Assembly (NCBI RefSeq): GCF_004123845.1
Contig: NZ_NBDP01000042.1
Span: 124,001-188,000 of the forward strand
Source: Allobosea sp. Tri-44
GTDB lineage: Bacteria > Pseudomonadota > Alphaproteobacteria > Rhizobiales > Beijerinckiaceae
DNA length: 64,000 bases
Direction of reading: 5' to 3'
A program made the translations under genes and the position numbers. The notes below the pieces were generated by a model. The model was not told where the DNA came from, made no database searches, and was given only the letters and a program-made list of their open reading frames with translations. Positions 34,580 to 42,834 of the stretch are shown here, in pieces. Each line of letters starts with the position of its first letter. Within the stretch, counting starts at the first letter, position 1.

Positions 34580-34592
34580 TAAGGAGATCGCG

Positions 34593-35585
34593 ATGCTGTC
34601 CTCGCTCCTGCCCCCAGGCCTCAGTGGCCGGCGCCGCTTCGACAGCCTGAGTGAGCGCGAGATCCTGGCGCTGGCGGTTGCCTCCGAGGAGGAGGATGGC
34701 CGCATCTATGCGGTCTATGCCGAGAAGCTGCGCAAGGAGTATCCGGCCTCGGCAGCGGTGTTCGACGGCATGGCGACGGAGGAGGACGAGCACCGCCGCC
34801 GCCTGCTCGAGGACTACCGGCGCCGCTTCGGCGAGGTGGTGGTGCCGATCCGGCGCGAGCATGTCGCCGATTTCTACCAGCGCAAGCCGGTCTGGCTGGT
34901 CGAGACGCTCGGGCTCGAGCGTATCCGCGAGGAGGCGGCGGCTATGGAACGCCAGGCGCGCGACTTCTACGTCGCCGCTGCCGGACGCAGCACGGATGCC
35001 CAGACGCGCAGCCTGCTCGGCGACCTGGCGCAGGCGGAGGCCGGGCACGAGAGCAGGGCTGACGCACTCGCCGAGGACAATCTCACTGGCGATGCGAAGT
35101 CGGCGGAGGACGACGCGGCGCGCCGGCAGTTCCTGCTGACCTGGGTCCAGCCGGGCCTCGCCGGGCTGATGGACGGCTCGGTCTCGACACTGGCGCCGAT
35201 CTTCGCCACCGCCTTCGCGACGCAGAATACGTGGACGACCTTCCTGGTCGGCCTCTCCGCCTCGATCGGCGCCGGCATCTCGATGGGCTTCACCGAGGCG
35301 GCGCATGACGACGGCAAGCTTTCCGGCCGTGGCTCGCCGCTGAAGCGCGGGCTGGCATCTGGCGTGATGACGGCGCTCGGCGGCCTCGGCCACGCCTTGC
35401 CCTATCTGATCCCATCCTTCTGGACGGCGACGGCGATCGCGCTCGCGGTGGTCTTCGTCGAGCTCTGGGCGATCGTCTGGATCCAGAACCGCTACATGGA
35501 AACGCCATTCGCCCGTGCCACCTTCCAGGTCGTGCTCGGCGGGGCGCTGGTGCTGGCGGCAGGCATCCTGATCGGCGGTGCCTGA
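34593..35585 (+). CDS. mbfA: Membrane-bound ferritin / iron exporter MbfA
   Basis: A 330-residue fusion of a ferritin-like (erythrin-Vps) domain and a VIT1-type membrane domain. The N-terminal four-helix part carries the di-iron Glu/His residues (ASEEEDGRIY, ATEEDEHRRR, MERQARDFY, AEAGHESRA). From about residue 185 follow five hydrophobic helices (LAGLMDGSVSTLAPIFATAF and onward). The family exports Fe2+ and protects against iron and peroxide stress in rhizobia. The Irr-type palindrome directly upstream supports iron-regulated expression. AAGGAG lies 6 nt before the ATG. Confidence 0.92.
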   Translation: MLSSLLPPGLSGRRRFDSLSEREILALAVASEEEDGRIYAVYAEKLRKEYPASAAVFDGMATEEDEHRRRLLEDYRRRFGEVVVPIRREHVADFYQRKPVWLVETLGLERIREEAAAMERQARDFYVAAAGRSTDAQTRSLLGDLAQAEAGHESRADALAEDNLTGDAKSAEDDAARRQFLLTWVQPGLAGLMDGSVSTLAPIFATAFATQNTWTTFLVGLSASIGAGISMGFTEAAHDDGKLSGRGSPLKRGLASGVMTALGGLGHALPYLIPSFWTATAIALAVVFVELWAIVWIQNRYMETPFARATFQVVLGGALVLAAGILIGGA

Positions 35586-35625
35586 GCCCGTTGCCGCTGC
35601 GCCCGCCGGATGCTAGGCGTGCTGC

Positions 35626-35701
35626 GGGCCGGTAGCTCAATGGTTAGAGCTCGCTGCTCATAACAGCGCCGGTGCCGGTTCGAGTCCGGCCCGGCCCACC
35701 A
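35626..35701 (+). tRNA. tRNA with CAU anticodon (tRNA-Met, possibly tRNA-Ile2)
   Basis: A full cloverleaf of 76 nt including encoded CCA. The acceptor GGGCCGG pairs with CCGGCCC; D-arm GCTC/GAGC; anticodon stem CGCTG/CAGCG with loop CTCATAA (anticodon CAT at loop positions 3-5); T-arm GCCGG/CCGGC with TTCGAGT. The first acceptor pair is G-C, so it is not the initiator. The short D-loop AATGGTTA and the CTCATAA loop also fit the lysidine-modified tRNA-Ile2, which cannot be separated here. Confidence 0.93.
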
Positions 35702-35767
35702 TTCCGTTTCAGATCAATGCACTAGCCAGAGGATCGTGCCGGTGGGACATTCTGGTGGCGCATTCTG

Positions 35768-36066
35768 GTGTTCAATCCGGCCTACCTGCAGCGTTCCAAA
35801 AGCGGCATCTTCTATCTCCGCTGGCCGATTCCCCCGCGGCTTCATCCGGCCAACAAGCCGAGCACGCTGAGAATGTCGTTGAAGACCCGAGACCCGAAGC
35901 GGCATTGCGCCTCTCGCCATCCGCCAGCCAGTCAGCGGAACGGTTGTTCGAAGCCGGTGCGAAGCGGGGTATGCGCTACGACGATATCCGGTCGCTGCTG
36001 AGGTAGCATTTCCAAGGCCTATTCGACCCACGCGCGGAGCATATCGCTGCATTAGGGCGCTTGAGA
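35768..36066 (+). pseudogene. Broken tyrosine-recombinase integrase (N-terminal DUF6538 part)
   Basis: Begins 66 nt after the tRNA. One frame reads MFNPAYLQRSKSGIFYLRWP and SLKTRDPK, the N-terminal SAM-like domain of DUF6538-type integrases. The sequence then continues in another frame as ALRLSPSASQSAERLFEAGA and KRGMRYDDIRSLLR, where intact homologues have GMRYDEIRxxLREHF; here a TAG (36004-36006) replaces the expected GAG codon before HF. So there is at least one frameshift and one nonsense mutation, and the catalytic half is missing. An integrase beside a tRNA 3' end marks an old integrative element. Confidence 0.75.
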
Positions 36067-36067
36067 T

Positions 36068-36460
36068 CGACCCCGTCGAAATGCATCGCCAGCTCAACCA
36101 TGGAGGCCGTGCGCGAGCGCTTCATCTCGCTCGGCAGGAAGCTCATCGTCTCGTAGATCTCGATCTTCTGCCCGAGCTCCTGCTTGTTACCGGCGGGAGC
36201 CTCGGCGATCAGCAGCGCGAAGGTCCGCGCCATCGAGCGCGCGCCTTCCGCCAACTGGCGGCCGTTCAGGTCGGCCTGGTCCGCATGGACCCGGTCGCCG
36301 TCATGGTCGAGCAGCAGCGCATGCGCCAGCGCCGACTGCCACATCGGGAACATCCGGGCATGTTCGGTGCTGAGCCGATAGGCCGGGCATAGCGCGCGAG
36401 GTGATCTCGCATCGGGCGCGCATCATCTTCGGCTGCCGCACCGTCGTTCATGGTCTTCAT
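36068..36460 (-). pseudogene. Frameshifted protein remnant of unknown family
   Basis: Two overlapping minus-strand frames join into one plausible protein. MKTMNDGAAAEDDARPMRDH and LARYARP in the first are followed, after a frameshift near 36370-36390, by YRLSTEHARMFPMWQSALAH, GRQLAEGARSMARTFALLIA and KSRTASMVELAMHFDGV-like sequence (here MKRSRTASMVELAMHF). It ends where the integrase remnant begins. I cannot name the family; its position suggests leftover cargo of the integrative element or a gene cut by it. Confidence 0.4.
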
Positions 36461-36666
36461 CGGAAATCCGTTCCGGTTCGAGAGCCCGGAACGGCTTGAT
36501 CTGCTCATTCCCGGGGGTTCCCGTCAGCGGGTTCCGAAACTGCTTTCTCCATCAAGACATCCGCCGAAGGAGCTCGGATGCGATCAATCTCGCCTCTTGG
36601 GAACGGGCGTCTTTTGCCCATTGCCGACTCTCAGGACGTCCGCTTTACGGCCGTCTATCCGCTGAA
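36461..36666. other. Non-coding stretch between remnant and GH2 gene
   Basis: About 200 nt with no supported gene. A GGTTCGAG octamer near 36476-36483 recalls the tRNA T-loop, but the match is too short to call an attachment site. Confidence 0.4.
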
Positions 36667-38436
36667 TCAGGTCCGCCATTCGGCGAAGAGCCCCGCCAGC
36701 ACGGCGAAGGCCAGTTTGCGGGTTGTCTTGTCTTCTGCAATCAGGCCTTTTCGGTTGAAGCCCTTCTGGAAGCCGGTCTGGCGGCGCTCGGTCCGGAAAT
36801 CGTAGAGCAGCCAGGCGGCGATCCCGGCGACATAGGGCGTCGCCGCCAGTCGCCTGACCTGCTGGCGATAGAACTCGGCCTGCCAGTCTTCCGTGAACAG
36901 GACGCGGCCGGCGCCGCGATGGCCGGACAGCGCATCGGCGCCGGTTTCGGAGACGATCACCGGCTTGCCGGGGTTTGAATTGGCCAGCAGGCGATCGAGC
37001 CCCGAGAAATCCGGTTCATACCAGCCGAAATACTCGTTGAGACCGATCACATCGAGATGCTCGGCGAGCCGGTCCTCGATGGCGAAGGTCTCGCGGTTGA
37101 TCAGGCAGGCGGCGCCGACCAGGCGGGTCGGATCAGTGCGCCTGGCGGCCTGTGCGAGCCGCGACATGAAGGCGAGGCGCGCATCCGTGTCGGCGTTCTC
37201 ATTGCCGACGCCCCAAAGGATCACGCTCGCGCGGTTGATGTCGCGGGCGATCAGCTCGCGAAGCTGGTTCTCGGCATCGGCATAGGTCTCCGGATTGTCG
37301 AAAGCGATCGCCCAGTACACCGGGATCTCTGCCCAGAGCAGCAGCCCCATCTCGTCGGCGATCCGCGCGACATGCTCATGATGCGGATAATGCGACAGGC
37401 GCAGGAAGTTGCCGCCGAGCTCTTTGACGTGGTGAAAGCGGCGGCGCACATCCGCTTCGGTGGAGACCTTGCCGAGCGCCAAGTCGTCCTCGTGGACGCA
37501 GACGCCCTTCAACCGGATCGTCTCTCCGTTCAGCAGGATGTCGGTGCCACGCGCCTCGATCGTGCGGAAGCCGATGCGCTCACTGATCCGGTCCGCGCCG
37601 CAGGAGAACTGGACATCGTAAAGCCGGGGAGCGTCCGGGGACCATAATTGCCCTGCGAACGGCGTCGTCACCTCACCTTTGCCGTTCCGGATGGGCACGG
37701 AAAGCGACAGACCGAGTTCGGGGATGTCGACCTGCGCGGTCGTATTCGACGCGTCGGATAGAACAACTGAAAACCGCACCTCCCGCCCTCCGGGCAGCAG
37801 CATGGCCTGCGCCTGGCGGATGAACACCGCCGGCAGGCGCATCAGCGAGATGTCGCGATAGAGCCCACCATAGTTGAACCAGTCGATATGCTGCATCGGC
37901 ACGCGGTTCGGGGAGCGCCGGTTCTCGACCATGATCTGCAGACGATTGCGGCCGTCTCGCAAGTTGTCCGTCACATCGAGGCTGAACGGTGTCGAGCCGC
38001 CGCGATGGCCGCCGACATAGCTGCCGTTGACGAAGACGAGCGCCGAATAGTTGGCTGCACCGATATTGAGGATCGATCGCTCGCCGGCCGGGCCACGCTG
38101 CCAATCGACATGACGCGTGTACCAGGCCGCGCCCTCGAAATAGGTCCATTCCGGCTTCAGCACGTTCCAGCAGGACGGCACGGATACGAGCTCGCCCGCC
38201 TCGATCTCGTAGTCGCGCGGATGCGACCATTGCGAAGGCGGCGTCTCGTCGAGCAAGAACCATTTCTGCCGCAGGCCCTCGTCGAAGAGATCGAGCGTCA
38301 GCCGCCAGTCGCCATCGAGCGAGAAGACAGGCCGGCCGTGGATCGGCACATAGGCTTCGGCGCCGACGAGCCCGGCGAGATAGGGCCGGGCATAGTCCTC
38401 GTCGTGGAGATGCTGGAAGGGATCCTCCGCCGCCAT
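36667..38436 (-). CDS. Glycoside hydrolase family 2 (beta-galactosidase/glucuronidase-like)
   Basis: A 589-residue retaining glycosidase: sugar-binding jelly roll (VPSCWNVLKPEWTYFEGAAW, NIGAANYSALVFVNGSYVGG), immunoglobulin-like domain, then a TIM barrel. The acid/base is E413 in VGNEN and the nucleophile E497 in VIVSETGADA. There is no signal peptide, so it acts on imported oligosaccharide or glycoside. It is the last gene of the sugar operon; its ATG overlaps the upstream stop by one base. Beta-glucuronidase and beta-galactosidase activities cannot be told apart by eye. Confidence 0.88.
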   Translation of the reverse strand: MAAEDPFQHLHDEDYARPYLAGLVGAEAYVPIHGRPVFSLDGDWRLTLDLFDEGLRQKWFLLDETPPSQWSHPRDYEIEAGELVSVPSCWNVLKPEWTYFEGAAWYTRHVDWQRGPAGERSILNIGAANYSALVFVNGSYVGGHRGGSTPFSLDVTDNLRDGRNRLQIMVENRRSPNRVPMQHIDWFNYGGLYRDISLMRLPAVFIRQAQAMLLPGGREVRFSVVLSDASNTTAQVDIPELGLSLSVPIRNGKGEVTTPFAGQLWSPDAPRLYDVQFSCGADRISERIGFRTIEARGTDILLNGETIRLKGVCVHEDDLALGKVSTEADVRRRFHHVKELGGNFLRLSHYPHHEHVARIADEMGLLLWAEIPVYWAIAFDNPETYADAENQLRELIARDINRASVILWGVGNENADTDARLAFMSRLAQAARRTDPTRLVGAACLINRETFAIEDRLAEHLDVIGLNEYFGWYEPDFSGLDRLLANSNPGKPVIVSETGADALSGHRGAGRVLFTEDWQAEFYRQQVRRLAATPYVAGIAAWLLYDFRTERRQTGFQKGFNRKGLIAEDKTTRKLAFAVLAGLFAEWRT

Positions 38437-39581
38437 CACCGTGCTCCGAGCCGGTAGCCGATGCCGATCATTCGCCGGAAGCGCCAATTCCAGCGTCCCG
38501 GGAACAGCACGTCGGCGATCATCGCGATCGTGATCCAGCGGAACCAGGTCGCGAAGGTGTTGGAGAGCCCCTGGGGCTCCTCATAACCTCTCACCCAGCC
38601 ATCCTGCCGGCGCGTGCCGGTGCGCACGTCGCAGAAGCCACCATCGCCGTTCTGGTCGGCGAGCAGCGCGTCGAGCAGGGTCGAGAGCCAGCGGCAGATA
38701 TCGTCGCGGCGATAGTCGAGCAGCACGAGGCCGTGGACGAGGACATCGACCGCGTCGACGTCGATACAAGCGGAATCGACGCGCGGCGGCAGCGAAAGGA
38801 CATAGTTGACGGAGCGGTCGAAGGCCGCCGGGATGCGGCCTTCATGATACCAGATGTGGAAATTGTGCATGGAGCCGGCAAAAGCGTGCAGAAGCCGGGT
38901 CGCGTCCGAGAGCTGTCCGACGCCCCAGAAGCCGGTGCTCGGCTCGCGGTTGCGGTCGTGCCAGCCATAGAGGATTTCCAGCGCCGCATCGACGCGGGCC
39001 TTGATGGCGGCATCCCCGTCCCGGCGCAGGAGCAGGAAGAAGCCCGCCAGGTTGACGATGTTGTTCCCCTCCTGCCAGGGGTCGTTGAGGTCGCGGTCGG
39101 CGAGCCAGGCCTTGAGCGTCAGCGGATCGAGGAAAGGTTCGACGAAAGCCAGGTTCGGACGACGGCCGGGATCCAGCACGTCGAGCGCGCCAAGCGTGTA
39201 GTTGGTGACGTGGAAGTCGATATAGCGCCAGGTCTCGTCCCGGTCCGCCTTCTTGAACACCGCCTCCTCGGTCATGCCCGGCACGCGGACAATGCCGTCG
39301 GGGCGGCGATGTGCTTCGAGCCAGGTGACGAGCGCAGTCCTCTCGGCCTCGGAGAAACCCGCGAGCCCGCCGATCAGGTCGAGGCACATGATGCCGTTAT
39401 AGGTGCCGTAGAGGCTGACGCCCGGCCAGCGGGTATGGTCCTGCGCCGCCGAGATGCGCATGACGCCCCGTGGTTCACCCGGCACCTGCAGCGTGGCGAG
39501 CCAGCCGAGCGAACGCAATCTTGCGGTCTCGATCGCAGCAGTGCGGCTGGTCTCGGATACGGCATCGAACATCAGGCTCAT
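38436..39581 (-). CDS. Alpha/alpha-toroid-like protein of unknown function in sugar operon
   Basis: A 381-residue cytoplasmic protein built of repeated helical hairpins with aromatic and Asp-rich loops: GVSLYGTYNGIMCLDLIGGL, IDFHVTNYTLGALDVL, DPWQEGNNIVNLAGF, STGFWGVGQLSDATRLLHAF, QNGDGGFCDVRTG. This resembles six-hairpin (alpha/alpha) glycosidase-like or prenyltransferase-like toroids. It overlaps the permease gene by four bases (ATGA) and the GH2 gene by one, so it is an integral operon member, perhaps a lyase or hydrolase acting with GH2. The family is not recognised with certainty. Confidence 0.65.
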   Translation of the reverse strand: MSLMFDAVSETSRTAAIETARLRSLGWLATLQVPGEPRGVMRISAAQDHTRWPGVSLYGTYNGIMCLDLIGGLAGFSEAERTALVTWLEAHRRPDGIVRVPGMTEEAVFKKADRDETWRYIDFHVTNYTLGALDVLDPGRRPNLAFVEPFLDPLTLKAWLADRDLNDPWQEGNNIVNLAGFFLLLRRDGDAAIKARVDAALEILYGWHDRNREPSTGFWGVGQLSDATRLLHAFAGSMHNFHIWYHEGRIPAAFDRSVNYVLSLPPRVDSACIDVDAVDVLVHGLVLLDYRRDDICRWLSTLLDALLADQNGDGGFCDVRTGTRRQDGWVRGYEEPQGLSNTFATWFRWITIAMIADVLFPGRWNWRFRRMIGIGYRLGAR

Positions 39582-40432
39582 CCCTTTACGGCTCCGCTCG
39601 CCATCCCCGCCATCACCCGCTTCTGGGCGAGCAGGAACAGCCCCGCCATCGGCAGGGTGGTGATGACGGCGAGCGCCATGATTCCCTGGAAATTGGCACC
39701 CAGTTCGGTGTTCATCGAGAGCAGCGCCACCGGCAGCGTGTAGGTGTCCGGCGACGTCGAGATCACCAGGATCGGAAACCACTGGGCCCAGTTGAGCAGG
39801 AAGGTGATCAGCGCCACCGTCGCCGTGATCGAGGAGGCCATCGGCAGGACGATGCGGAAGAGGATCTGCACCTCGTTGGCGCCGTCGATGATCGCGGCTT
39901 CGATGACCTCGCCCGGGATCTTCCGGAAGAACTGCTCGAACAGGAAGAACTGGATCGGGCCGAGCGCCAGGAAGAGCACGATGCCGGCATAGGAGCCGAG
40001 CAGGCCGAGCTTGAACATCACCAGATAGACCGGGATCACCAGCAGCATGTAGGGGTACATGATGGTGACGAGGAAACCGTAGCGCAGCGCGGTGAACCCC
40101 GGCAGATGCGGCTTGCGCGTCAGTGCGTAGGCGCCCAGCGCGGTGACGACGACGCTCAGTACGGTCGAGGCCGTGGTGATCGCCAGTGAGTTGGCGATGT
40201 AGCGTGCCAGCGAGACGCCGCCGAGGCTGGCGATCTCCGTGAAGATCGAGAAATCGAACGTTTCCGGCAGGAGGCGCAGCGGGTCGTCCATGATCGCCCG
40301 CGTCGAGCGGAAGGCGCTGACCAGCATCCACCAATAGGGATAGAGGAAGGCGAGCCCGACCAGCCCGGCGAAAGCATACGCCGCTATCTGGGCCGGGCGG
40401 CTGATCCGCGTCATCTGGGCATCGGCACTCAT
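39578..40432 (-). CDS. Carbohydrate ABC transporter permease (MalG type)
   Basis: A 284-residue inner-membrane protein with six helices. The EAA loop that docks the ATPase is EAAIIDGANEVQILFRIVLP, and the second half contains SPDTYTLPVAL, as in MalG/UgpE-type permeases. Its ATG overlaps the stop of the partner permease by four bases (ATGA). No ATPase gene is in the operon, so a shared MsmK/UgpC-type ATPase from elsewhere must drive it. Confidence 0.92.
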   Translation of the reverse strand: MSADAQMTRISRPAQIAAYAFAGLVGLAFLYPYWWMLVSAFRSTRAIMDDPLRLLPETFDFSIFTEIASLGGVSLARYIANSLAITTASTVLSVVVTALGAYALTRKPHLPGFTALRYGFLVTIMYPYMLLVIPVYLVMFKLGLLGSYAGIVLFLALGPIQFFLFEQFFRKIPGEVIEAAIIDGANEVQILFRIVLPMASSITATVALITFLLNWAQWFPILVISTSPDTYTLPVALLSMNTELGANFQGIMALAVITTLPMAGLFLLAQKRVMAGMASGAVKG

Positions 40433-41319
40433 CGCGCTACCTCCCTGTCGCCGAGGCGATAGATGCTCAGCGACACACCGATCACGATCAGGAAGAGGAC
40501 GCTCGCCATGGCGGTGGCCTCGCCGTAACGGCCCTGATCGAAGAGCTGGTAGGCGTAGTAGGAGACGAAGTTGGTGGCCTCGTTCGGCCCGCCCTTCGTC
40601 ATCACCACCACGACGGTGAAGGTCTTCAGGAACTGGATCAGCGCATAGACGGTGTTGATGATGAAGGCCGGCTTGAGTTGGGGCAGGATCACATAGCGCC
40701 AGCGCTGCCAGGCCGTGGCGCCGTCGACATGCGCCGCCTCTTCCAGAGCGCGATCGCGAATGGCGAGGTTGGCGTGGAAGATCAGCATGTAGAAGCCGGC
40801 ATGGTGCCAGAGCTCGGCGATCAGCAGCGATATCATCGCCGTCGGACCGGTGGTCAGCCCGGCGAAAGCGGGAAGGCCGACGACATCGAGCAGCGCGTTG
40901 ATCGCGCCGAAGGAGCGGTCATAGAGCCAGCGCCAGACGACGTAGCCGGCTACGTCCGGCGTGACCACCGGGAGAAACAGGGCGAGGCGCAGGAGAAGGC
41001 CGCCGCGCTTCAGGAGCGGTGAATCGATCAGCACCGCCATGCCGAAGGCGAAGCCGACATTCACCGCGACCGCCGCCGCCGTATAGAGGAAGGTGCGCAG
41101 CAGCGAGGCCAGGAAAGCCGGATCGGCGAAGATCGCGGCGTAGTTGGCGAAGCCGATATAGGTCGGGCTCGGTCGCAACGCCGTCGCCGATGCGGTGAAC
41201 GACACCGTGATCGACAGCACGATCGGCCAGATGCCGAACAGGATCGTCAGCACCGCGAAGGGCAGGACGAAGAGGTAAAAAATCCGGTTATGCCAGACCG
41301 TTTCAAGGGTCGTGGTCAT
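40429..41319 (-). CDS. Carbohydrate ABC transporter permease (MalF type)
   Basis: A 296-residue permease with six helices (LFVLPFAVLTILFGIWPIVL is helix 1). The EAA loop reads EEAAHVDGATAWQRWRYVILP. It pairs with the MalG-type permease downstream as the heterodimeric channel. The binding-protein gene lies 73 nt upstream in the same operon. Substrate specificity cannot be deduced beyond carbohydrate. Confidence 0.92.
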   Translation of the reverse strand: MTTTLETVWHNRIFYLFVLPFAVLTILFGIWPIVLSITVSFTASATALRPSPTYIGFANYAAIFADPAFLASLLRTFLYTAAAVAVNVGFAFGMAVLIDSPLLKRGGLLLRLALFLPVVTPDVAGYVVWRWLYDRSFGAINALLDVVGLPAFAGLTTGPTAMISLLIAELWHHAGFYMLIFHANLAIRDRALEEAAHVDGATAWQRWRYVILPQLKPAFIINTVYALIQFLKTFTVVVVMTKGGPNEATNFVSYYAYQLFDQGRYGEATAMASVLFLIVIGVSLSIYRLGDREVAR

Positions 41320-41392
41320 GTTGTCTGCCCTTTGGGAGGATGCTCGGCAGCAGGCCGCGCCAGGCGCGGTCTGCGATCGGATGACGACCGGG

Positions 41393-42676
41393 CTATTTGC
41401 CCTTCAGCTTGGCCGCGAGCTCGCGCATCTCCTTGGCCGTCTCCGCGATGAACGGCTTCCAGTCTGCCGGCGGATTGGCGATTCCGGAGAGCAGCTTCTT
41501 GTGAAAGGCCGCTTCGAGCTCGGGATAGAAGGAATGCACCGCCTCGGGGAAATCATAGGCGATGAGCGGCGCCTCGGCCTTGGCGAAATACTGCGAGCGC
41601 GGCGACAGGGCTGCCACTTCAATGTCACCGCGCACGGCCGCGCCGACATTGTCGAGCGAGGCCTGCTGGGCCGCCTTCGTCAGCATGAACTGGGCGAATT
41701 CCTGCGCCAGCGCCTTGTTGGGCGCGTTCTCGGGGATGGCGACGCCGCGCATGCCGCCGATGACGACATGGTTCTTCTCGTCCGGCGCGAATTTCGGCCA
41801 TTTACCGACGAGGAAGTCGCCGTTCAGGACCTTCTCGCCGTCCCATTTCTTCACGTTCCAGTCGCCGACCCGGAACATGCCGCCGCGGCCACCCTCGATC
41901 ACCTGGTACATCTCGGTGAAGGAGTGATTGATCGTGTCCGGCGCGACGAATTTGTAGCTCGTATAGGTCTTGAGGAACTCCTCCAGCACCGCCGCATGGC
42001 GCGGCTCGTCGATGGTGATCTTGCCCTCGGGGTCGATCAACGTATGGCGCAGGCCGGTGCCGAAGCTGAACAGGTCGAGGATGTGGATGAGGTCGCGTGG
42101 CTTGGCGGCCTCGAGCGCGAAGCCGAAGGTGTCGGCCTTGCCGTTGCCGTCCGGATCATTGTCCCGGAACTTGGCCGCGACGCGCTTGGCGTCCTCCCAG
42201 GTCTCGGGGAAGTTTTCGCCGACCTTGTCGAGCCAGCTCTTGCGGACGCCAAAGCCCATCTGTACGCGCTGGATCGGGATGATGATCTGTCGATCCTTAT
42301 AGGTGGCGACCTTGAGATCGTCCTCGGTCAGGAAGGCCTTGTCGGTGACCTTGCCGAGCAGCGGCTTGAGGTCCGAGACCTTGCCGGTCTGGTCCTGGAT
42401 GCGGATGACGCGCTCGTAGTTGTTGAAGATCAGATCCGGCGCCGTATCGGTGTTCAGCGCGCTGATGACGCGGCCGAACCATTGATCGGTCGGAAAGCTC
42501 AGGGACTTCACCGTCACACCGGGTCGCTGCCTGGCGAACTCGGCGGACATCGCGTTGAACCATTTGAGGCCGTTGTCGCCGAGATCATGCCAGACCGTCA
42601 GCGTCTGCGCTGCGGACGGCAGCGCACTCGCCAGCACCATGCCCGCCGCGGCAGCGATGTTCTTCAAGAAACCCAT
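41393..42676 (-). CDS. Extracellular solute-binding protein, family 1 (sugar)
   Basis: A 427-residue periplasmic binding protein. The signal peptide is about residues 1-23 (MGFLKNIAAAAGMVLASALP then SAAQ); the mature part begins TLTVWHDLGDNGLKWFNAMS, typical of MalE/UgpB-like family 1, with RPGVTVKSLSFPTDQW and FNNYERVIRIQDQTG. It is the first gene of the operon and the most likely direct target of the LacI regulator, whose operator lies 74 nt upstream. Confidence 0.9.
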   Translation of the reverse strand: MGFLKNIAAAAGMVLASALPSAAQTLTVWHDLGDNGLKWFNAMSAEFARQRPGVTVKSLSFPTDQWFGRVISALNTDTAPDLIFNNYERVIRIQDQTGKVSDLKPLLGKVTDKAFLTEDDLKVATYKDRQIIIPIQRVQMGFGVRKSWLDKVGENFPETWEDAKRVAAKFRDNDPDGNGKADTFGFALEAAKPRDLIHILDLFSFGTGLRHTLIDPEGKITIDEPRHAAVLEEFLKTYTSYKFVAPDTINHSFTEMYQVIEGGRGGMFRVGDWNVKKWDGEKVLNGDFLVGKWPKFAPDEKNHVVIGGMRGVAIPENAPNKALAQEFAQFMLTKAAQQASLDNVGAAVRGDIEVAALSPRSQYFAKAEAPLIAYDFPEAVHSFYPELEAAFHKKLLSGIANPPADWKPFIAETAKEMRELAAKLKGK

Positions 42677-42749
42677 GGCTTCCTCCCATGAACGCTATTG
42701 AGCTGCGTCCTTCTGCTGCCCCGCCCATCAATGGGCTTGAGCGAGATTG

Positions 42750-42767
42750 AGGGTAAACGTTTACCCT
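42750..42767. promoter_or_regulatory. LacI-family operator
   Basis: AGGGTAAACGTTTACCCT is a perfect 18-bp palindrome with the AACGTT centre typical of LacI/GalR operators. It lies between the sugar operon (start 42676) and lacI (start 42835), so one site can control both. Confidence 0.88.
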
Positions 42768-42834
42768 TGCTGCACCCTATGACCTCCCGCTATAGAAGTG
42801 CAAGCGTTTTGTGGGCTTGGATCGAACGACTGCG

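Noticed and set aside
36476..36483. GGTTCGAG as the distal attachment site of the tRNA-linked element
   Set aside because: Only eight bases match the tRNA T-loop and the flanking bases differ, so chance cannot be excluded.
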